A stretch of 64,000 nucleotides of DNA from Sphingomonas sp. PsM26 (GTDB lineage: Bacteria; Pseudomonadota; Alphaproteobacteria; Sphingomonadales; Sphingomonadaceae). Shown in pieces: positions 41,932-51,744 of the stretch. How positions within the stretch are numbered: the stretch's first letter is position 1; each line of letters opens with the position of its first letter. The position numbers and the translations under genes are program-made. Location of the stretch: contig JARUXA010000003.1 in NCBI GenBank assembly GCA_030433805.1, positions 62,001-126,000 on the forward strand. The letters run 5' to 3'. Under the pieces are notes generated by a model, which was not told where the DNA came from, searched no databases, and saw nothing but the letters and a program-made list of their open reading frames with translations.

Positions 41932-43616
41932 GCAGCGTCCGCCTCAAGCGGTCGCGCGAAGAAGTATCCTTGACCGTAGGAGCAGCCAAGCGCGGCGAGC
42001 GTCTGCGACAGCTCGACCGTCTCGATCCCCTCGGCGGTGGTCTGCATCCCAAGCGCCTGCGCCAGGCTGAGAATCGCGCGGACGATGGCGATCTTGTCGC
42101 GATCCGCGAGCATACCCGTCACGAAGCTGCGGTCGATCTTGAGCACGTCGATTGGCAGTTTCTGCAGATAGGCGAGATTGGAATAGCCCGTTCCGAAATC
42201 GTCCATAGCGATCGTCGTGCCCAGCGCCTTGAGCGCGTGCATGATCGTTGCGATCCGATCGGGATCGCTAACCAGCGCGCTTTCAGTCAATTCTAGCGTG
42301 AAGCGATCCCCATTTAGACCATTGCAGTCGAGCGCCGCCTGGACCACCGGCGCAATCGCGTCGCGCTGCAACTGGATTGCGGACAGGTTGACCGCAAGCT
42401 TGATGCCGCAATCCCCGCCGAGGCGCGCATCCCAGCCCGCCAGCGTCGCCGCCGCTTCCTGGATCGCCCACCGCCCGAGCGGAACAATCAGCCCGGATTC
42501 CTCGGCAACGGGAATGAAATCGTTGGGTGAATATTCGGTCCCGTCCTCCGCGCGCCAACGGGCAAGCGATTCGAAGGCGACGAGCTTGCCCGTCGCGAGA
42601 TCGATGATCGGCTGATAGCACAGCCGCATCTGTCCACGCTCGATCGCCCGGCGCAGCGCGGTTTCGATGCCGAACTGCTCCCGCGCGATGTCGAACGCCT
42701 GAATCTGATATGCTTCGGACTTGCCCGTCACCTTGGACCGCTTGACCGCAAACTGGGCGTGGCGGATCAGTTCCTCCGCGTCGTCGATCTCGGCCGCCCC
42801 GAAGGCAATACCGATCGAACAGGCGACCCGGATCTCGAAGTCGGACAAGCGGAATGGCGTCGCCAGCGCGCCGAAAATGCGTTTCGACACGTGATCCGCA
42901 TCGACTGCGCCATCCTCGAGCGTCAACAGGATCGCGAACTCGTCGCCCCCCGTGCGCGCCAGCACGTCCTGCGCCCGAAGCGCGCCCTTCATGCGCCGGG
43001 CGACGGTGATGAGCAGTTCATCCCCCGCCATGGACCCGAGGCAGGCGTTGACGCGACTGAACCGGTCGAGATCGATCACCAGAACGGCATATCGTTCCCG
43101 CGTCGCAGGGTCCTCGATCAATCCTTCCAGCCGATCGCTGAACCCCGCGCGATTCGGCAGCCCCGTGAGGCTATCGGTCAGCATCTCGCGACGCAGATTA
43201 TGTTCGGTGCGCAGTTCCGCGGTCTGATCGACCAGTGTCAGAATGCAGCGTTGCTCAGGGTTGCGGATAAGCCGCGCGAGGGTCGCCTGGTAATGGCGGC
43301 CATCAACGAGGTCGCCGAAATCGATCCGAAATTCAGCGCGCAGGGTTTCGCCGCGGATGAAGGCGGTGATCTGCGGCTCGATCTGCGCGACCAGCGATTG
43401 CCGTCGCTCGCCCGGTCCCAGCCCTGCAAGATCGAACGCGGTATTGGAGACTTCGATGCGTACACCGTCATCCCCCAGGACAACCAGCGCAGCGGGGATC
43501 GGCAGCAAATCGATCGCGCGGGACACCAGCATGACCGATAGCGCATTGTTATCAATCATGGTCAGCGCGCTGACCACGGGATCTTCCACCAAGACGGGTT
43601 TGGTCCTGAGCGCCAT
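41901..43616 (-). CDS. PAS-GGDEF-EAL cyclic-di-GMP protein
   Basis: 571 residues, no membrane helix. A PAS-like N-terminus (residues about 20-135) is followed by GGDEF domain with TGGDEF at 222-227 and the inhibitory site RAQD at 214-217, five residues before, so the cyclase looks active and feedback-regulated. The EAL domain reads ESL at 350-352 (FESLARW), with NLSAIQL, ELTES, DDFGTGYSNL, KIDRSFV and AEGIET all intact. A to S at the middle position is tolerated in related enzymes, so phosphodiesterase activity is likely. ATG at 43616 is used; TTG 43637 is an alternative. Confidence 0.93.
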   Translation of the reverse strand: MALRTKPVLVEDPVVSALTMIDNNALSVMLVSRAIDLLPIPAALVVLGDDGVRIEVSNTAFDLAGLGPGERRQSLVAQIEPQITAFIRGETLRAEFRIDFGDLVDGRHYQATLARLIRNPEQRCILTLVDQTAELRTEHNLRREMLTDSLTGLPNRAGFSDRLEGLIEDPATRERYAVLVIDLDRFSRVNACLGSMAGDELLITVARRMKGALRAQDVLARTGGDEFAILLTLEDGAVDADHVSKRIFGALATPFRLSDFEIRVACSIGIAFGAAEIDDAEELIRHAQFAVKRSKVTGKSEAYQIQAFDIAREQFGIETALRRAIERGQMRLCYQPIIDLATGKLVAFESLARWRAEDGTEYSPNDFIPVAEESGLIVPLGRWAIQEAAATLAGWDARLGGDCGIKLAVNLSAIQLQRDAIAPVVQAALDCNGLNGDRFTLELTESALVSDPDRIATIMHALKALGTTIAMDDFGTGYSNLAYLQKLPIDVLKIDRSFVTGMLADRDKIAIVRAILSLAQALGMQTTAEGIETVELSQTLAALGCSYGQGYFFARPLEADAAYAMLLDRCH

Positions 43617-43839
43617 GCATTCGGTAGTAGTGCGCAATAGTTAACAAGCCGCTGCAATCGTACGATTCCACCGTGTGTCGACCATGCCCGTGATGACGGA
43701 TTTCTTGCCGCATCGGTGCTCAGAACAGGGATGATTTGGTCAACGAAGCCGAGCAGAAAGAACATTGTAGGACGCGGCAAAACCGCGTGAGATGGATCCT
43801 ACCTCGCGCCTTGCGGCTTCTATGTGCGATCGTATCTGC

Positions 43840-46101
43840 TCATCCGAAATGATTGTCGCGCGGGAATCCGTTGGGCGGCATGCGCCCCGCAGCACCGCGC
43901 GCGGCGCGCCACGCACCAAGATCGGTTTCGGTCCGAACGCGCTTAGTATCGCCGCCCATTTGCCAGCTCAGACCGTTCGCGAAGACGAAGGTGATCGCGT
44001 CGGACAGCCCGCCATCCCGGAAGCGCATCAATTGCACCCCCTGCCCCCGCGTCAGTTCGGGAAGTTCGCTTAGCGGGAAGACGAGGAGTCGGCGATTGTC
44101 GCCGATCGCCCCGACGTAATCGTCCTCGAGCCCAACCGGCTTGACCAGCTTGAGCTTGGCGCCCAGCCGCGGCGTCACGACCGTCTTACCCTTGCGCGTC
44201 TCCGCCAGCGTATCAGCGGTGCGAACGATGAACCCGCGCCCGTCGGTCGCTGCGACGAGCCAGCGGTCGGACTGGCTGGCGCGGAACACGCCGACGATCC
44301 CGATGTCGCCGTCGAGATCAATCATCAGCCGGAGCGGCTCGCCAAACCCGCGCCCGCCGGGCAGCTTGTCCGCGGGTAGCGTAAAGAACCGTCCGTTCTC
44401 CGCCGCGACGAGGATCTTGTCGGTGGTCTGCGCGTGGAAGTCGAACAGCGGCGCATCGCCGTCCTTGAACTTGACCGCAGCGACCCCGGCGGCGTCGACA
44501 TGCCCCTTCATCGCGCGGATCCAGCCGCGCTGCGACAGGATGACGGTAATCGGCTCGCGCTCGATCATCGCGTCGAGCGGAATGTCGCGCAAAGGGGCCG
44601 CCTGTTCGATCGTGGTGCGCCGCTTGCCGAGCGTGGTTTCCGGCCCGTAGCGGTCGCGCAGTTTGCCGAAGTCGCGTTTCAGCCGCGTCCGCTGCCGCGC
44701 TTCACTGCCGAGCAGCGCCTCGAGCCCGGTGCGCTCGGCGTCGAGCGTGTCGCGCTCCTTGCGCAACTCCATCTCTTCCAGCCGTCGCAGGCTGCGCAAC
44801 CGCATGTTCAGGATGGCTTCCGCCTGCCGGTCGTTGAGGTCGAACTCGGCGATCATCACCGGCTTGGGTTCGTCCTCAGTGCGGATGATCTCGATCACGC
44901 GGTCGAGGTTGAGATAGGCGACGATATAGCCGTCGAGCAGCTCGATCCGGTCGGCGATCTTCCCCAGCCGGTGCGATGTGCGCCGCTGGAGCACGATGAA
45001 CTGGTGCGTGATCCACTCGTTGAGCGCCTCGGCGAGACTCATCACGCGCGGCGTCCGGCTTGCATCGAGCACGTTGAGGTTGAGACTGAACCGGGTTTCT
45101 AGGTCGGACAGCTTGAACAGGCTTTCCATCAGCACGACCGGGTCGACGGTGCGGCTGCGCGGCTCGATCACGATGCGGATCACTGCGTCCGATTCGTCGC
45201 GGACGTCCGCCATGATCGGCAGCTTCTTGTCGTTGACGATCGCGGCGAGCTGCTCGATCAGCTTGCCCTTCTGCACGCCGTAGGGAATTTCGGTGACGAT
45301 CGCGGTCCATGTCCCGCGTCCGAGATCCTCGATCTGCCAGCGCGCGCGCACGCGGAACCCACCGCGTCCGGTCGCATAGCTCTCCGCGATCGCGGCGGGC
45401 GAATCGACGACGAGACCGCCGGTCGGAAAATCGGGCCCGCGAACGTGATCCAGGATGTTGAACCCGGTCAGATCCCCCGATCGGTCGATCAGCGCGATCG
45501 CGGCGTCGTACAGTTCGGCGACATTATGCGGTGGGATGTTGGTCGCCATGCCGACCGCAATCCCCGCCGCGCCATTGGCGAGCAAATTGGGGAAGGCACC
45601 GGGGAACAGCTCGGGTTCCTGTTCCTCATTATTGTAGGTCGGCTTGAACGCGACCGCATCCTCGTCGAGCCCCGCCATCAGGTCGATCGCGACCTGTGTC
45701 AGCCGGGCTTCGGTGTAGCGGAACGCAGCGGCATTATCCCCGTCGATATTGCCAAAATTGCCCTGCCCCTCGACCAGCGGATAGCGGACCGAGAAATCCT
45801 GCGCGAGCCGGACCATCGCGTCATAGACTGACTGGTCGCCGTGCGGATGGTATTTGCCGATGACTTCGCCGACGACGCGTGCCGATTTCTTGAACGCGGT
45901 GCCGGGGTCCATCCGCAACGCGCGCATCGCCCACAGCAATCGGCGATGCACCGGCTTCATCCCGTCGCGCAGATCGGGAAGCGAGCGCGCAGTGATCGTC
46001 GACAGCGCATAGACCAGATACCGATCCGACAGCGCGCTATCGAACGGTGCGTCGGCGATCGCGTTGAAGGGGTCGTTGGGGTCGATGATGTCGGTCGCCA
46101 T
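43840..46101 (-). CDS. parC: DNA topoisomerase IV subunit A
   Basis: 753 residues. Decatenates daughter chromosomes. N-terminal breakage-reunion domain: [37 protein letters not shown], and the active tyrosine Y129 in [12 protein letters not shown]-terminal beta-pinwheel shorter than in GyrA (no GyrA box), which separates ParC from GyrA. Single gene here; parE is not in the window. Confidence 0.93.
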   Translation of the reverse strand: MATDIIDPNDPFNAIADAPFDSALSDRYLVYALSTITARSLPDLRDGMKPVHRRLLWAMRALRMDPGTAFKKSARVVGEVIGKYHPHGDQSVYDAMVRLAQDFSVRYPLVEGQGNFGNIDGDNAAAFRYTEARLTQVAIDLMAGLDEDAVAFKPTYNNEEQEPELFPGAFPNLLANGAAGIAVGMATNIPPHNVAELYDAAIALIDRSGDLTGFNILDHVRGPDFPTGGLVVDSPAAIAESYATGRGGFRVRARWQIEDLGRGTWTAIVTEIPYGVQKGKLIEQLAAIVNDKKLPIMADVRDESDAVIRIVIEPRSRTVDPVVLMESLFKLSDLETRFSLNLNVLDASRTPRVMSLAEALNEWITHQFIVLQRRTSHRLGKIADRIELLDGYIVAYLNLDRVIEIIRTEDEPKPVMIAEFDLNDRQAEAILNMRLRSLRRLEEMELRKERDTLDAERTGLEALLGSEARQRTRLKRDFGKLRDRYGPETTLGKRRTTIEQAAPLRDIPLDAMIEREPITVILSQRGWIRAMKGHVDAAGVAAVKFKDGDAPLFDFHAQTTDKILVAAENGRFFTLPADKLPGGRGFGEPLRLMIDLDGDIGIVGVFRASQSDRWLVAATDGRGFIVRTADTLAETRKGKTVVTPRLGAKLKLVKPVGLEDDYVGAIGDNRRLLVFPLSELPELTRGQGVQLMRFRDGGLSDAITFVFANGLSWQMGGDTKRVRTETDLGAWRAARGAAGRMPPNGFPRDNHFG

Positions 46102-46204
46102 CTGTTCCGGTTAGCAGGCCGGGGCCGCCCCCGTCCACCGCGACTCATCCGATCACCGTGACACCCCTTCGACAAGCGCGCGGGGGCGTCGTATCGATGC
46201 GGGG

Positions 46205-47104
46205 ATGCTCAGATTCGCCCTCGCCGCCGCCGCGTTGCTCACCCCCGTCGCGGTTGCCGCGCAGGATGCCCCGAAACCCCTGCTGACCTGGCCCGACCTG
46301 ACCGAGCGCGCCAAGCCTGCGCCCGATGCGACGGTCGATTACGGAACCGATCCCTATCAGAAGGTCGACGTCTGGGTGCCGCAGGGCAAGGGGCCCTTCC
46401 CGACCGTGCTGATGGTCCACGGCGGTTGCTGGACGACCAGCATCGCGGACCGCAGTTTGATGAACTGGATCGCGGACGATCTGCGCAAGGATGGCATCGC
46501 GGTTTGGAACATCGACTATCGCGGGGTCGATCGGCCGGGCGGTGGCTATCCGGGGACCTTCACGGATGCGGCGGCGGCGGCGGATGCGTTGAAGGCCAAC
46601 GCGCGCAAATATCACCTGAATTCAAAGCATGTCGTCGCGGTGGGGCATTCGGCGGGCGGGCATCTCGCCTTGTGGCTCGCCGGGCGCGGGAAGATCGCGC
46701 GGACGAGTCCGCTTTACACGCGGTCGCCGCTCAAGATTGCCCATGCGATCAGTCTCGGCGGCCTCCCCGATCTCGAGGCCACCGCCGCCAGCCCGGATAA
46801 TGGCTGCGGGGTCGAGGTGGTCGGCAAGCTCGTCGGGGCACCCGGTTCACGCCACGACGTCTATGCGGACACATCGGTGCCGCGCCTGCTGCCGATCGGC
46901 GTGGCGCAGGACCTCGTCAACGGGCAGGACGACAAGATCATTCCGCTGCGGATGGGCACCGATTACGTCGCCGCCGCGCGTGCCAAGGGCGATAGCGCCG
47001 AATTGCACATCGTCGAGCAAACCGGGCACGTCGAACTGGTCGCGCCCGAAACCGCTGCCTGGGCGACGACCAAGCGCCTGATCCGCGCGGCTTTTGCGAA
47101 ATGA
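46205..47104 (+). CDS. Exported alpha/beta hydrolase, kynurenine formamidase-like
   Basis: 299 residues with a clear signal peptide (MLRFALAAAALLTPVAVAA). Alpha/beta hydrolase with oxyanion-hole HGGCW (as HGGxW in AFMID-type formamidases), nucleophile S149 in VGHSAGGHLALW, late Asp in GQDDKIIP and His in GHVELVAPE. Its stop overlaps the kynU start (ATGA), so N-formylkynurenine hydrolysis before kynureninase is a plausible role. Against it: the signal peptide would place it in the periplasm, while kynureninase is cytosolic. Esterase activity on another substrate remains possible. Confidence 0.75.
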   Translation: MLRFALAAAALLTPVAVAAQDAPKPLLTWPDLTERAKPAPDATVDYGTDPYQKVDVWVPQGKGPFPTVLMVHGGCWTTSIADRSLMNWIADDLRKDGIAVWNIDYRGVDRPGGGYPGTFTDAAAAADALKANARKYHLNSKHVVAVGHSAGGHLALWLAGRGKIARTSPLYTRSPLKIAHAISLGGLPDLEATAASPDNGCGVEVVGKLVGAPGSRHDVYADTSVPRLLPIGVAQDLVNGQDDKIIPLRMGTDYVAAARAKGDSAELHIVEQTGHVELVAPETAAWATTKRLIRAAFAK

Positions 47105-48315
47105 CCCCCGCCGAAGCCCAAGCCCGCGATGCCGCCGATCCGCTTCGGGCGTATCGCGATGCGTTTCATATCCCTGCAGGCGTGATCTATCTCGACGGCA
47201 ATTCGCTGGGGCCGCTGCCGCGAACGACCCCGGCGGCGCTTGCCGACATGGCGGAGCGCCAATGGGGCGATCGGCTGATTCGCAGCTGGAACGAAGGCTG
47301 GATCGAGGCCCCGCGCCGTGTCGGCGCCAAGATCGCTCGACTGATCGGTGCGACCGATGACGAAGTGATCGTTGCCGATTCGACCTCGGTCAATCTGTTC
47401 AAACTGCTCGTGGCGGCGCTGCGCCACGCGACCCCGCGCGGGACCATTCTGAGCGAGACGGGAAACTTTCCGACCGACCTCCACATCGCAGAAGGCGCGG
47501 TCGGCTGCGTCCCCGGCGCGCGACTCCACGCCGTCGCGCGCGACCAGTTGGCGACATCGCTAGACCGCGAGACCGCGCTGCTGATGCTGACGCACGTTCA
47601 CTACAAGACATCCGAATGTTTCGATATGTCCGCTTGGTCCGCGAAAGCGCGCGAGAATGGTTCGCTAACCTTATGGGATCTCAGCCATAGCGTCGGCGCG
47701 ATTCCGATCGACCTCAACGGTGCCGGGGCGGATATGGCGGTCGGCTGTGGCTACAAATATCTTAATGGCGGCCCAGGCGCGCCCGCGTTCCTCTACGTAT
47801 CGAGGCGCCTGCAAGACACGCTCGCCAGTCCGTTGTCGGGCTGGATGGGCCATGCCGCGCCATTCGGATTCGCCGACGCCTATGCCCCCGCGCCCGGCAT
47901 GACGCGCTGGCTTGCCGGGACGCCGCCGATGCTCGGAATGGCCGCTTTGGAAGCCGGCCTCGACATCTGGCGCGACGTCGATCAGCAGCAGGTCGCAGTG
48001 AAGAGCGCCGCCTTGTTCGACACGCTGGCGGCAATCGGCAGGAACGCCGGACTGGACTGCGTCAGCCCGGCGGATCCGGCAAAACGTGGAAGCCATATCT
48101 CATTCCGCCATCCCGATGCCTACGCCATCTGCCAGGCGCTGATCGACCGCGGCGTGATCGGCGACTTCCGCGATCCCGATATCTTGCGGTTCGGCCTGAC
48201 GCCCTTGTATCTCGGCTTTGCGGACGTCGTTCGGGCGGGCGAGATCCTGGGCGAAATCGTGTCGAGCGGTGCCTACCGCGATCCCGCCTATCAGGCGCGC
48301 AACGCGGTTACGTAA
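47101..48315 (+). CDS. kynU: Kynureninase
   Basis: 404 residues. PLP enzyme that splits kynurenine to anthranilate and alanine in tryptophan degradation. Conserved: VIYLDGNSLGPLP, SWNEGWIEAPRRVG, ETGNFPTDLHIAEG, SHSVGAIPIDL and the cofactor lysine K219 in GCGYKYLNGGPGAPAF. Coupled to the upstream hydrolase by ATGA. The first gene of the pathway (tryptophan 2,3-dioxygenase) is not in the window. Confidence 0.94.
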   Translation: MTPAEAQARDAADPLRAYRDAFHIPAGVIYLDGNSLGPLPRTTPAALADMAERQWGDRLIRSWNEGWIEAPRRVGAKIARLIGATDDEVIVADSTSVNLFKLLVAALRHATPRGTILSETGNFPTDLHIAEGAVGCVPGARLHAVARDQLATSLDRETALLMLTHVHYKTSECFDMSAWSAKARENGSLTLWDLSHSVGAIPIDLNGAGADMAVGCGYKYLNGGPGAPAFLYVSRRLQDTLASPLSGWMGHAAPFGFADAYAPAPGMTRWLAGTPPMLGMAALEAGLDIWRDVDQQQVAVKSAALFDTLAAIGRNAGLDCVSPADPAKRGSHISFRHPDAYAICQALIDRGVIGDFRDPDILRFGLTPLYLGFADVVRAGEILGEIVSSGAYRDPAYQARNAVT

Positions 48316-48375
48316 ACGCCTGCCAAGCGATTGATTGCACCCCCGGCATCGATCCGGTATAGGCGTGATCTTCCC

Positions 48376-48407
48376 GCCCCGGCCCGCGTGATCCGCGTTG
48401 CCGGGGC
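48376..48407 (+). other. Hairpin in the kynU-purC spacer
   Basis: GCCCCGGC (48376-48383) and GCCGGGGC (48400-48407) form an 8-bp GC stem with a 16-base loop, 28 bases before the purC start. No T-run follows. Could be a weak terminator of kynU or a leader structure of purC. Confidence 0.4.
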
Positions 48408-48434
48408 CGCTCATTTCCAGGGGTTAGCGCAAAC

Positions 48435-49214
48435 ATGGCACGCCGCCGCCAGATCTACGAAGGCAAGGCCAAGATCCTGTACGAGGGTCCTGAGCCGGGT
48501 ACGCTGATCCAGTATTTCAAGGACGATGCCACCGCTTTCAATGCCCAGAAAAAGGGCACGATCAGCGGCAAGGGCGTGCTGAACAACCGGATTTCCGAGC
48601 ACGTCTTCACGCTGCTCGGCGCGATCGGGGTGCCCACCCACTTCATCCGTCGCCTCAACATGCGCGAGCAGCTGATTCGCCAGGTCGAGATCATTCCGAT
48701 CGAAGTCGTCGTCCGCAACGTCGCAGCCGGGTCGATCTCGACTCGCCTCGGGATCGAGGAAGGCACGCAGCTGCCGCGCACGATCATCGAATATTATTAC
48801 AAGGACGATGCGCTCGGCGATCCGATGATCACCGACGAGCATATCGCCGCGTTCGGCTGGGCGGGCCAAGAAGAAATGGCCGACATCGCCGACCTGGCGA
48901 TTCGCGTGAACGATTTCCTGTGCGGCCTGTTCGCCGGGATCGGCATCCGTCTGGTCGACTTCAAGCTCGAATTCGGTCGCGTGTGGGACAACGATTATCC
49001 GCGCGTGATCCTCGCCGACGAAATCAGCCCCGATGGTTGCCGTCTGTGGGACATGACCACCAACGAGAAGCTCGACAAGGACCGCTTCCGTCGCGACCTC
49101 GGCGGTGAAGTCGAGGCGTATCAGGAAGTCGCCCGCCGGCTCGGGCTGTTGCCCGAGGAAGCCGATGGCGCGGTGCTCGACATGGAACAGCACCGGCTCA
49201 ACAAGGGTAAGTAA
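48435..49214 (+). CDS. purC: SAICAR synthase
   Basis: 259 residues. Purine synthesis: joins CAIR and aspartate to SAICAR with ATP. Conserved: [61 protein letters not shown] and the C-terminal YQEVARRLG. Separate from purS-purQ only by the fourth REPIN-like repeat. A ribosome binding site is visible as AGGGGT before the ATG. Confidence 0.96.
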   Translation: MARRRQIYEGKAKILYEGPEPGTLIQYFKDDATAFNAQKKGTISGKGVLNNRISEHVFTLLGAIGVPTHFIRRLNMREQLIRQVEIIPIEVVVRNVAAGSISTRLGIEEGTQLPRTIIEYYYKDDALGDPMITDEHIAAFGWAGQEEMADIADLAIRVNDFLCGLFAGIGIRLVDFKLEFGRVWDNDYPRVILADEISPDGCRLWDMTTNEKLDKDRFRRDLGGEVEAYQEVARRLGLLPEEADGAVLDMEQHRLNKGK

Positions 49215-49240
49215 GCCGCGGGGCTTGCTTCACCTTACTT

Positions 49241-49342
49241 CTTCCCCGGCGAAGGCCGGGGCCCAGGCGGATAGGTCGCGGTAACGGGTACAGCGCCCGC
49301 CATAACCCGCCCTCTACTGGGCCCCGGCCTTCGTCGGGGAAG
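49241..49342. repeat. GC-rich REPIN-like inverted doublet, copy 4
   Basis: Left arm 49241-49266 and inverted right arm 49316-49342; one base differs in the right arm (TCGTCGGGG for TCGCCGGGG). This copy lies between two co-directional genes, purC and purS, unlike the other three, which sit between converging genes. Confidence 0.85.
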
Positions 49343-49450
49343 CACTATTGAAGATGTGTGGCGGACGATCCCCCGCATCCAACCCTTGCAGCCCGTAGCC
49401 CGGGCGAGCATAGCGGCCCGCATCCCCTACCGTCGCAGCAGGACATATCT

Positions 49451-49681
49451 ATGAAGCTCCGCATCTTCGTCACGCTGAAGCCCGGCGTGCTCGATCCGCA
49501 GGGTCGCGCGATCCACAAGGCGCTGGACGGCCTCGGCTTTGCCGGCGTCAACGATGTCCGCGCGGGCAAGCTGATCGAACTCGACGTCGCCGACGACATG
49601 GCCGACGCACAGGTCGACGAGATGTGCCGCAAGCTGCTCGCCAACACCGTGATCGAGAATTTCCGGGTGGAACGCGCATGA
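49451..49681 (+). CDS. purS: Phosphoribosylformylglycinamidine synthase subunit PurS
   Basis: 76 residues, the usual size. PurS links PurQ and PurL in the FGAM synthetase complex. Sequence is family-like: [21 protein letters not shown] followed by KLIELDV and [14 protein letters not shown] 49451; an upstream in-frame ATG at 49358 would add an unlikely extension inside the repeat region. Overlaps purQ by ATGA. Confidence 0.94.
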   Translation: MKLRIFVTLKPGVLDPQGRAIHKALDGLGFAGVNDVRAGKLIELDVADDMADAQVDEMCRKLLANTVIENFRVERA

Positions 49682-50349
49682 AGACCGCGGTCATCGTCTT
49701 CCCCGGCTCGAATTGTGACCGCGACGTCGCGGTCGCGTTGCGTGAGGTGAGCGGGACCGCGCCGACGATGGTGTGGCACGGCGACACCGCGCTGCCCGAT
49801 GGGATCGATCTGGTCGCCCTCCCCGGCGGCTTCTCCTACGGCGACTATCTGCGCTCGGGCGCGATCGGCGCGCGGTCGCCGATCATGCGCGCTGTCAGCG
49901 ACGCCGCCGAGCGCGGCGTTCCGGTGCTCGGCGTGTGCAACGGCTTCCAGGTGCTGACCGAGGCGGGTCTGTTGCCGGGTGCGCTGATGCGCAATGCCGG
50001 GCTCGATTTCGTGTGCCGCGACGTCGCGCTGACCGTCGACAACGCGCAGACCGCGTTCACCAGCCGCTATGCCGCTGGCGAGAAGATCATCATCCCGGTC
50101 GCGCACCATGACGGCAATTATGCGGCGGATGCCGAAACGCTCGATCGGCTCGAAGGCGAAGGCCGCGTTGCGTTCCGCTATGCCGAACCCGTCAACGGGT
50201 CGGCGCGCAACGTTGCTGGCGTTCTGAATGCCGCGGGCAACGTGCTCGGCCTGATGCCCCATCCCGAGCGCCGCATCGATGGCGCAGCGCACGGTGGGAA
50301 TGATGGCCGCCGGATGTTCGAAGGCCTGTTGGAGACGGTCGGGGCGTAA
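49678..50349 (+). CDS. purQ: Phosphoribosylformylglycinamidine synthase glutaminase subunit PurQ
   Basis: 223 residues. Supplies ammonia to PurL for FGAM formation. Class I glutaminase: nucleophile Cys in GVCNGFQVL, with the His/Glu pair in [13 protein letters not shown]-terminus [16 protein letters not shown] is the family signature. ATGA overlap with purS. purL, which often follows, is absent: the next gene is convergent and unrelated. Confidence 0.95.
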   Translation: MKTAVIVFPGSNCDRDVAVALREVSGTAPTMVWHGDTALPDGIDLVALPGGFSYGDYLRSGAIGARSPIMRAVSDAAERGVPVLGVCNGFQVLTEAGLLPGALMRNAGLDFVCRDVALTVDNAQTAFTSRYAAGEKIIIPVAHHDGNYAADAETLDRLEGEGRVAFRYAEPVNGSARNVAGVLNAAGNVLGLMPHPERRIDGAAHGGNDGRRMFEGLLETVGA

Positions 50350-50366
50350 GCCCCCCGTCTCCCATA

Positions 50367-50675
50367 TCACTCCGGCTGGTGGCCGAGCGCCATTGCATCA
50401 GCGCTTCCGACCTGCTGCTCTCCGTCGAACAGACGGTCGAGGCGGGTGCGGATTTCCCCGCGATAGCCTTTCGCGGCGAGCGAGCGCGGTGCCGTGACAG
50501 ACACTTCGTCGGCAATCGCATCCTTAATCCGGTCGATCGCTGCCTCGTCGAGCACATTCGCGCGCTTGAGTTCATGACAGAGCTGCACCAGCCCCACTGC
50601 GGTCGCCTGCGCGCGCAGCCCCACGTTGGTCAGGTCGAAGTGCAGCTTTTTTTGCTTGTCATACGGGGTGGTCAT
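50367..50675 (-). CDS. Hypothetical small protein
   Basis: 102 residues, soluble, helical. Parts: MTTPYDKQKKLHFDLTNVGLRAQ, VQLCHELKRANVLDEAAIDRIKDAIADEVS, RTRLDRLFDG. I do not recognise a family, though it looks like a conserved sphingomonad protein. Good ribosome binding site AGGAAA before the ATG. Convergent with purQ (17 bases apart). Confidence 0.65.
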   Translation of the reverse strand: MTTPYDKQKKLHFDLTNVGLRAQATAVGLVQLCHELKRANVLDEAAIDRIKDAIADEVSVTAPRSLAAKGYRGEIRTRLDRLFDGEQQVGSADAMALGHQPE

Positions 50676-50760
50676 TGGAGTTTCCTTCCACGATCCACCC
50701 TAAGCCTCGATTGCCGGTCCGGCTAGGGCAGCCGTGGCAGACACTGCGGCGGGACATGCG

Positions 50761-51525
50761 TCAGACGCCCGCCTTGAACGGCGAGAAATCGGTTCCGCGA
50801 TCATACACGTCGATCCCCTCGCGGCGTTTAAGGAACCCCACCACGAGATAGGTGGCCGGCGTCAGCAACACCTCCCACGACACCTTGAGCACGAACTGGC
50901 TGATCATCACCGACAGCATCGCCTCGACCGGCCAGTCGGGCGCGCCCAGGAACGCCAGCGGGTAGAAAATGAGGCTGTCGAATCCTTGCGCGACGATCGT
51001 GCTGCCGATCGTGCGGGTCCAGAGCATCCGGCCTTCGGTAAGGATCTTGAGTTTCGCCAGAACGAAGCTGTTCGCGATCTCCCCGACCCAGAATGCGGCG
51101 ACCGACGCGACGATGATCCGCAATCCCGTGGCCGCCGCGGGATCGATCAGGACCGAACGCCCGAACACATATTCATACGCCGCCTGACCGTTCCACCCCG
51201 CCGCGGGTGGTAGCGCGACGACGACCTGCTCCATGACGGCCAGAAAAACGAGCGCGCCGAACCCCGCCCAGACGCACCGCCGCGCACGGGCGTAGCCATA
51301 GACTTCGGTCAGCACGTCGCCGATCACATAGCTGACCGGGAAAAACAGGATGCCGGCACCGAACGGCCACAGCCCGATCCCCGGCAGGTCGATCACCGAT
51401 CGTTTTCCCGCGCCGACCACGTTGGACAGCAGCAGGATCACGACGAACGCGACCATGACGAAATCATAATATCGGAAAGCCCGCCCGCCCAGGTCGCGCG
51501 CGGCCATGCTCTTTGGTGCGTTCAT
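50761..51525 (-). CDS. yhhQ: Queuosine precursor transporter (YhhQ family)
   Basis: 254 residues, six or more membrane helices. Typical of the VUT-1/YhhQ family that imports queuosine precursors (preQ0/preQ1): ILFFPVSYVIGDVLTEVYGYARARR, then AFWVGEIANSFVLAKLK, TRTIGSTIVAQGFDSLIFYPLAF and VLKVSWEVLLTPATYLVVG. ATG at 51525 with GGGGG nearby; the frame extends to 51579 without family similarity. Located beside tRNA-Arg; queuosine does not modify that tRNA. Confidence 0.85.
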   Translation of the reverse strand: MNAPKSMAARDLGGRAFRYYDFVMVAFVVILLLSNVVGAGKRSVIDLPGIGLWPFGAGILFFPVSYVIGDVLTEVYGYARARRCVWAGFGALVFLAVMEQVVVALPPAAGWNGQAAYEYVFGRSVLIDPAAATGLRIIVASVAAFWVGEIANSFVLAKLKILTEGRMLWTRTIGSTIVAQGFDSLIFYPLAFLGAPDWPVEAMLSVMISQFVLKVSWEVLLTPATYLVVGFLKRREGIDVYDRGTDFSPFKAGV

Positions 51526-51604
51526 CGGCCCCCATCCCATCCGCATCACCGGTATGAAGACCGTTTCGCAAACGCGCAATCCACGCTACAGCCGACCCCG
51601 GCGC

Positions 51605-51681
51605 GCGCCCGTAGCTCAGTTGGATAGAGCAAGGAGCTTCTACCTCCTCGGTCGGGGGTTCGACTCCCTCCGGGCGCGCCA
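51605..51681 (+). tRNA. tRNA-Arg (anticodon TCT)
   Basis: 77 bases with encoded CCA. Acceptor GCGCCCG pairs with CGGGCGC; D arm AGCTCAGTTGGATAGAGC; anticodon stem AGGAG/CTCCT with loop CTTCTAC giving TCT (UCU); T arm GGGGGTTCGACTCCCTC. It would read AGA and AGG codons, rare in this GC-rich genome. No integrase beside it. Confidence 0.97.
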
Positions 51682-51744
51682 ACCTTTCCCTCGTTTCCGC
51701 AAGCCGGCTCTTTTACCGGGCCAGGAACTTGCCGGACGCTGGTC

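Noticed and set aside
43772..43788. Terminator of parC (ACGCGG-CAAAA-CCGCGT)
   Set aside because: Only 6 bp and no T-run on the reverse strand; too weak to list.
51605..51681. tRNA-Arg as an attachment site of an integrated element
   Set aside because: No integrase, direct repeat of the tRNA 3' end or change in gene type is seen on either side; neighbours are ordinary chromosomal genes.
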